A stretch of DNA of 5,919 nucleotides from contig CACZQD010000048.1 of assembly GCA_902783215.1 (NCBI GenBank), positions 1 to 5,919 on the forward strand, in the 5' to 3' direction. This DNA comes from an uncultured Erysipelotrichaceae bacterium. Lineage in GTDB: Bacteria > Bacillota_I > Bacilli_A > RF39 > UBA660. Numbering within the stretch: the stretch's first letter is position 1; each line of letters starts with the position of its first letter. Shown one piece after another: positions 4,643 to 5,919 of this stretch. Both the position numbers and the translations under genes were made by a program. The notes beneath the pieces are model-generated. The model saw only the letters and a list, made by a program, of their open reading frames with translations, searched no databases and was not told the origin of the DNA.

Positions 4643-5919
4643 ATGAAAAGAGAGAATATTAGAAATTTTTCGATAATCGCGCATATTGATCATGGTAAGA
4701 GTACAATTGCTGATCGTATACTTGAATTTACTGGTGCGATTACGAAAAGAGAAGCAAAAGAACAATTATTAGATAGTATGGATATTGAACGTGAAAGAGG
4801 TATTACTATTAAGTTGAATGCAGTTCAATTAAAGTATCATTATGGTGATGATGATTTTTTCTTGCACTTAATTGATACGCCTGGTCATGTTGATTTTTCA
4901 TATGAGGTTTCAAGGTCACTAGCTGCTTGTGAAGGAGCTGTTTTAGTTGTGGATGCAGCTCAAGGTATTGAAGCTCAAACATTAGCTAATTTATATTTAG
5001 CTTTAGATAATAATTTAACTATAATACCTGTTATCAATAAGATTGATTTACCAAATGCTGATGTTGAAAAAGTTAGTCAAGAATTAGAAACTTTAGGTTT
5101 TGATAGAGAAGATATCATTTTATGTAGTGCGAAAACTGGAGTTGGTATTGAAGATTTGTTAAGTGCGATTATAGATTGTATTCCTTGTCCTAAGGAATCT
5201 AATGATAAATTACAAGCTTTAATATTTGATAGTTTTTATGATGCTTATCGAGGAGTAGTAACTTCGATTCGTATTGTGAATGGTAAAGTTAAAGTCGGGG
5301 ATAAGATTAAAATGATGGCTACAGGGGTATCTTATGATGTTGTTGAACTTGGTATTAATAATCCACATGAAATTCATAAAGATAGTTTAGTGGCTGGTGA
5401 AGTTGGTTATTTATGTGCGAGTATTAAAAGTACCAATGATGTTAAAGTAGGAGATACTATTACTTTAGCTAGTAATCCTTGTGATGAACCGTTACCTGGT
5501 TATCGTCCGATGAAACCAATGGTATTTTGTGGAATTTATCCAATTGAATCTAGTAAGTATCCCGCTTTAAGAGAGGCTTTAGAAAAATTAAAATTAAATG
5601 ATGCATCATTGGAGTTTGAACCTGAAACATCAAAGGCTTTAGGCTTTGGATTTAGATGTGGTTTTTTAGGACTTCTTCATATGGAAATAATTGAAGAGAG
5701 AATTGAAAGAGAATTTAATATCGATTTAATTGCTACATCACCATCAGTTATTTATGATGTAGAACTAACAGATAAATCTCATATAATGGTTGATAGTCTA
5801 TCTAAAATGCCAGATAAAGTTAAAATAAAATCTATTATGGAACCATATATTAGAACTAATATATTTGTTCCAAGTGAATATATTGGACCTATTATGGAAC
5901 TATGTCAAAATAAAAGAGG
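4643..5919 (+). CDS. lepA: Elongation factor 4 / LepA, 3' end outside the window
   Basis: This ribosome-dependent translational GTPase is conserved in bacteria; it acts on the translating ribosome and is linked to back-translocation or initiation quality. The window holds 425 codons of a family usually near 600. The G motifs are all present: P-loop AHIDHGKST (13-21), G2 ERGITIK (51-57), G3 DTPGH (78-82), G4 NKID (132-135) and G5 SAK (162-164). Later landmarks are PGYRPMKPMVFCGIYP (domain III start) and GLGFGFRCGFLGLLHMEI-like residues just after. The open frame ends at MELCQNKRG, where the LepA-specific C-terminal domain begins. His82 of G3 is retained. EF-G and TypA are excluded by the N-terminal RNFSIIAHIDHGKST context and by the sequence around CGFLGLLHME. 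The ATG at 4643 lacks a ribosome site. An in-frame TTG at 4619 would read through the promoter and is not supported. Confidence 0.97.
   Translation, partial: MKRENIRNFSIIAHIDHGKSTIADRILEFTGAITKREAKEQLLDSMDIERERGITIKLNAVQLKYHYGDDDFFLHLIDTPGHVDFSYEVSRSLAACEGAVLVVDAAQGIEAQTLANLYLALDNNLTIIPVINKIDLPNADVEKVSQELETLGFDREDIILCSAKTGVGIEDLLSAIIDCIPCPKESNDKLQALIFDSFYDAYRGVVTSIRIVNGKVKVGDKIKMMATGVSYDVVELGINNPHEIHKDSLVAGEVGYLCASIKSTNDVKVGDTITLASNPCDEPLPGYRPMKPMVFCGIYPIESSKYPALREALEKLKLNDASLEFEPETSKALGFGFRCGFLGLLHMEIIEERIEREFNIDLIATSPSVIYDVELTDKSHIMVDSLSKMPDKVKIKSIMEPYIRTNIFVPSEYIGPIMELCQNKR

Overview
This very AT-rich window looks like a chromosomal segment of a low-GC Gram-positive-type bacterium (Bacillota, possibly a gut Clostridia, Bacilli or Mollicutes-related lineage). 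The evidence is the A/T-ending codon use, AGGAGG-type ribosome sites, TATAAT-type -10 boxes, a tRNA with encoded CCA that resembles Bacillus tRNA-Ile2, and a membrane-anchored single-PDZ HtrA. All seven Trp codons in cysS are TGG and no in-frame TGA occurs, so the standard bacterial code (table 11) fits. The lineage below phylum is a guess.

Layout. (1) Positions 5-81, minus strand: a CAU-anticodon tRNA, probably tRNA-Ile2, transcribed divergently from cysS across a 93-bp gap holding back-to-back promoters. (2) 175-1566: cysteinyl-tRNA synthetase. (3) 1637-2797: membrane-anchored HtrA/DegP-type serine protease with its own promoter, closed by a strong intrinsic terminator whose stem includes the stop codon. 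(4) 2879-4222: an accessory insert holding a tandem pair of DUF1016/YhcG-type genes. The first is intact, with an N-terminal DUF1016 domain and a C-terminal PD-(D/E)XK nuclease domain. The second keeps only the N-terminal domain, then breaks by frameshift and deletion and has lost the nuclease. (5) 4225-4596, minus strand: a small three-helix membrane protein of unknown function, convergent with the broken copy. (6) 4643 to the window end: lepA (elongation factor 4), about 70% of the gene, divergent from the membrane protein across only 46 bp.

The tRNA, cysS and lepA serve translation, and HtrA serves envelope protein quality control. The DUF1016 pair is the part that looks acquired or plastic. 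Its two copies share a 34-nt identical block covering the ribosome site and start codon. Each also carries a near-perfect 19-nt palindrome at the equivalent coding position, with paired base changes that keep the arms complementary. This is the most unusual signal in the window.

A second theme is very short or absent 5' leaders. lepA and the small membrane protein both have TATAAT only 5-7 nt before ATG and no ribosome site, so both are predicted to be leaderless. cysS would have a leader of only about 9 nt.
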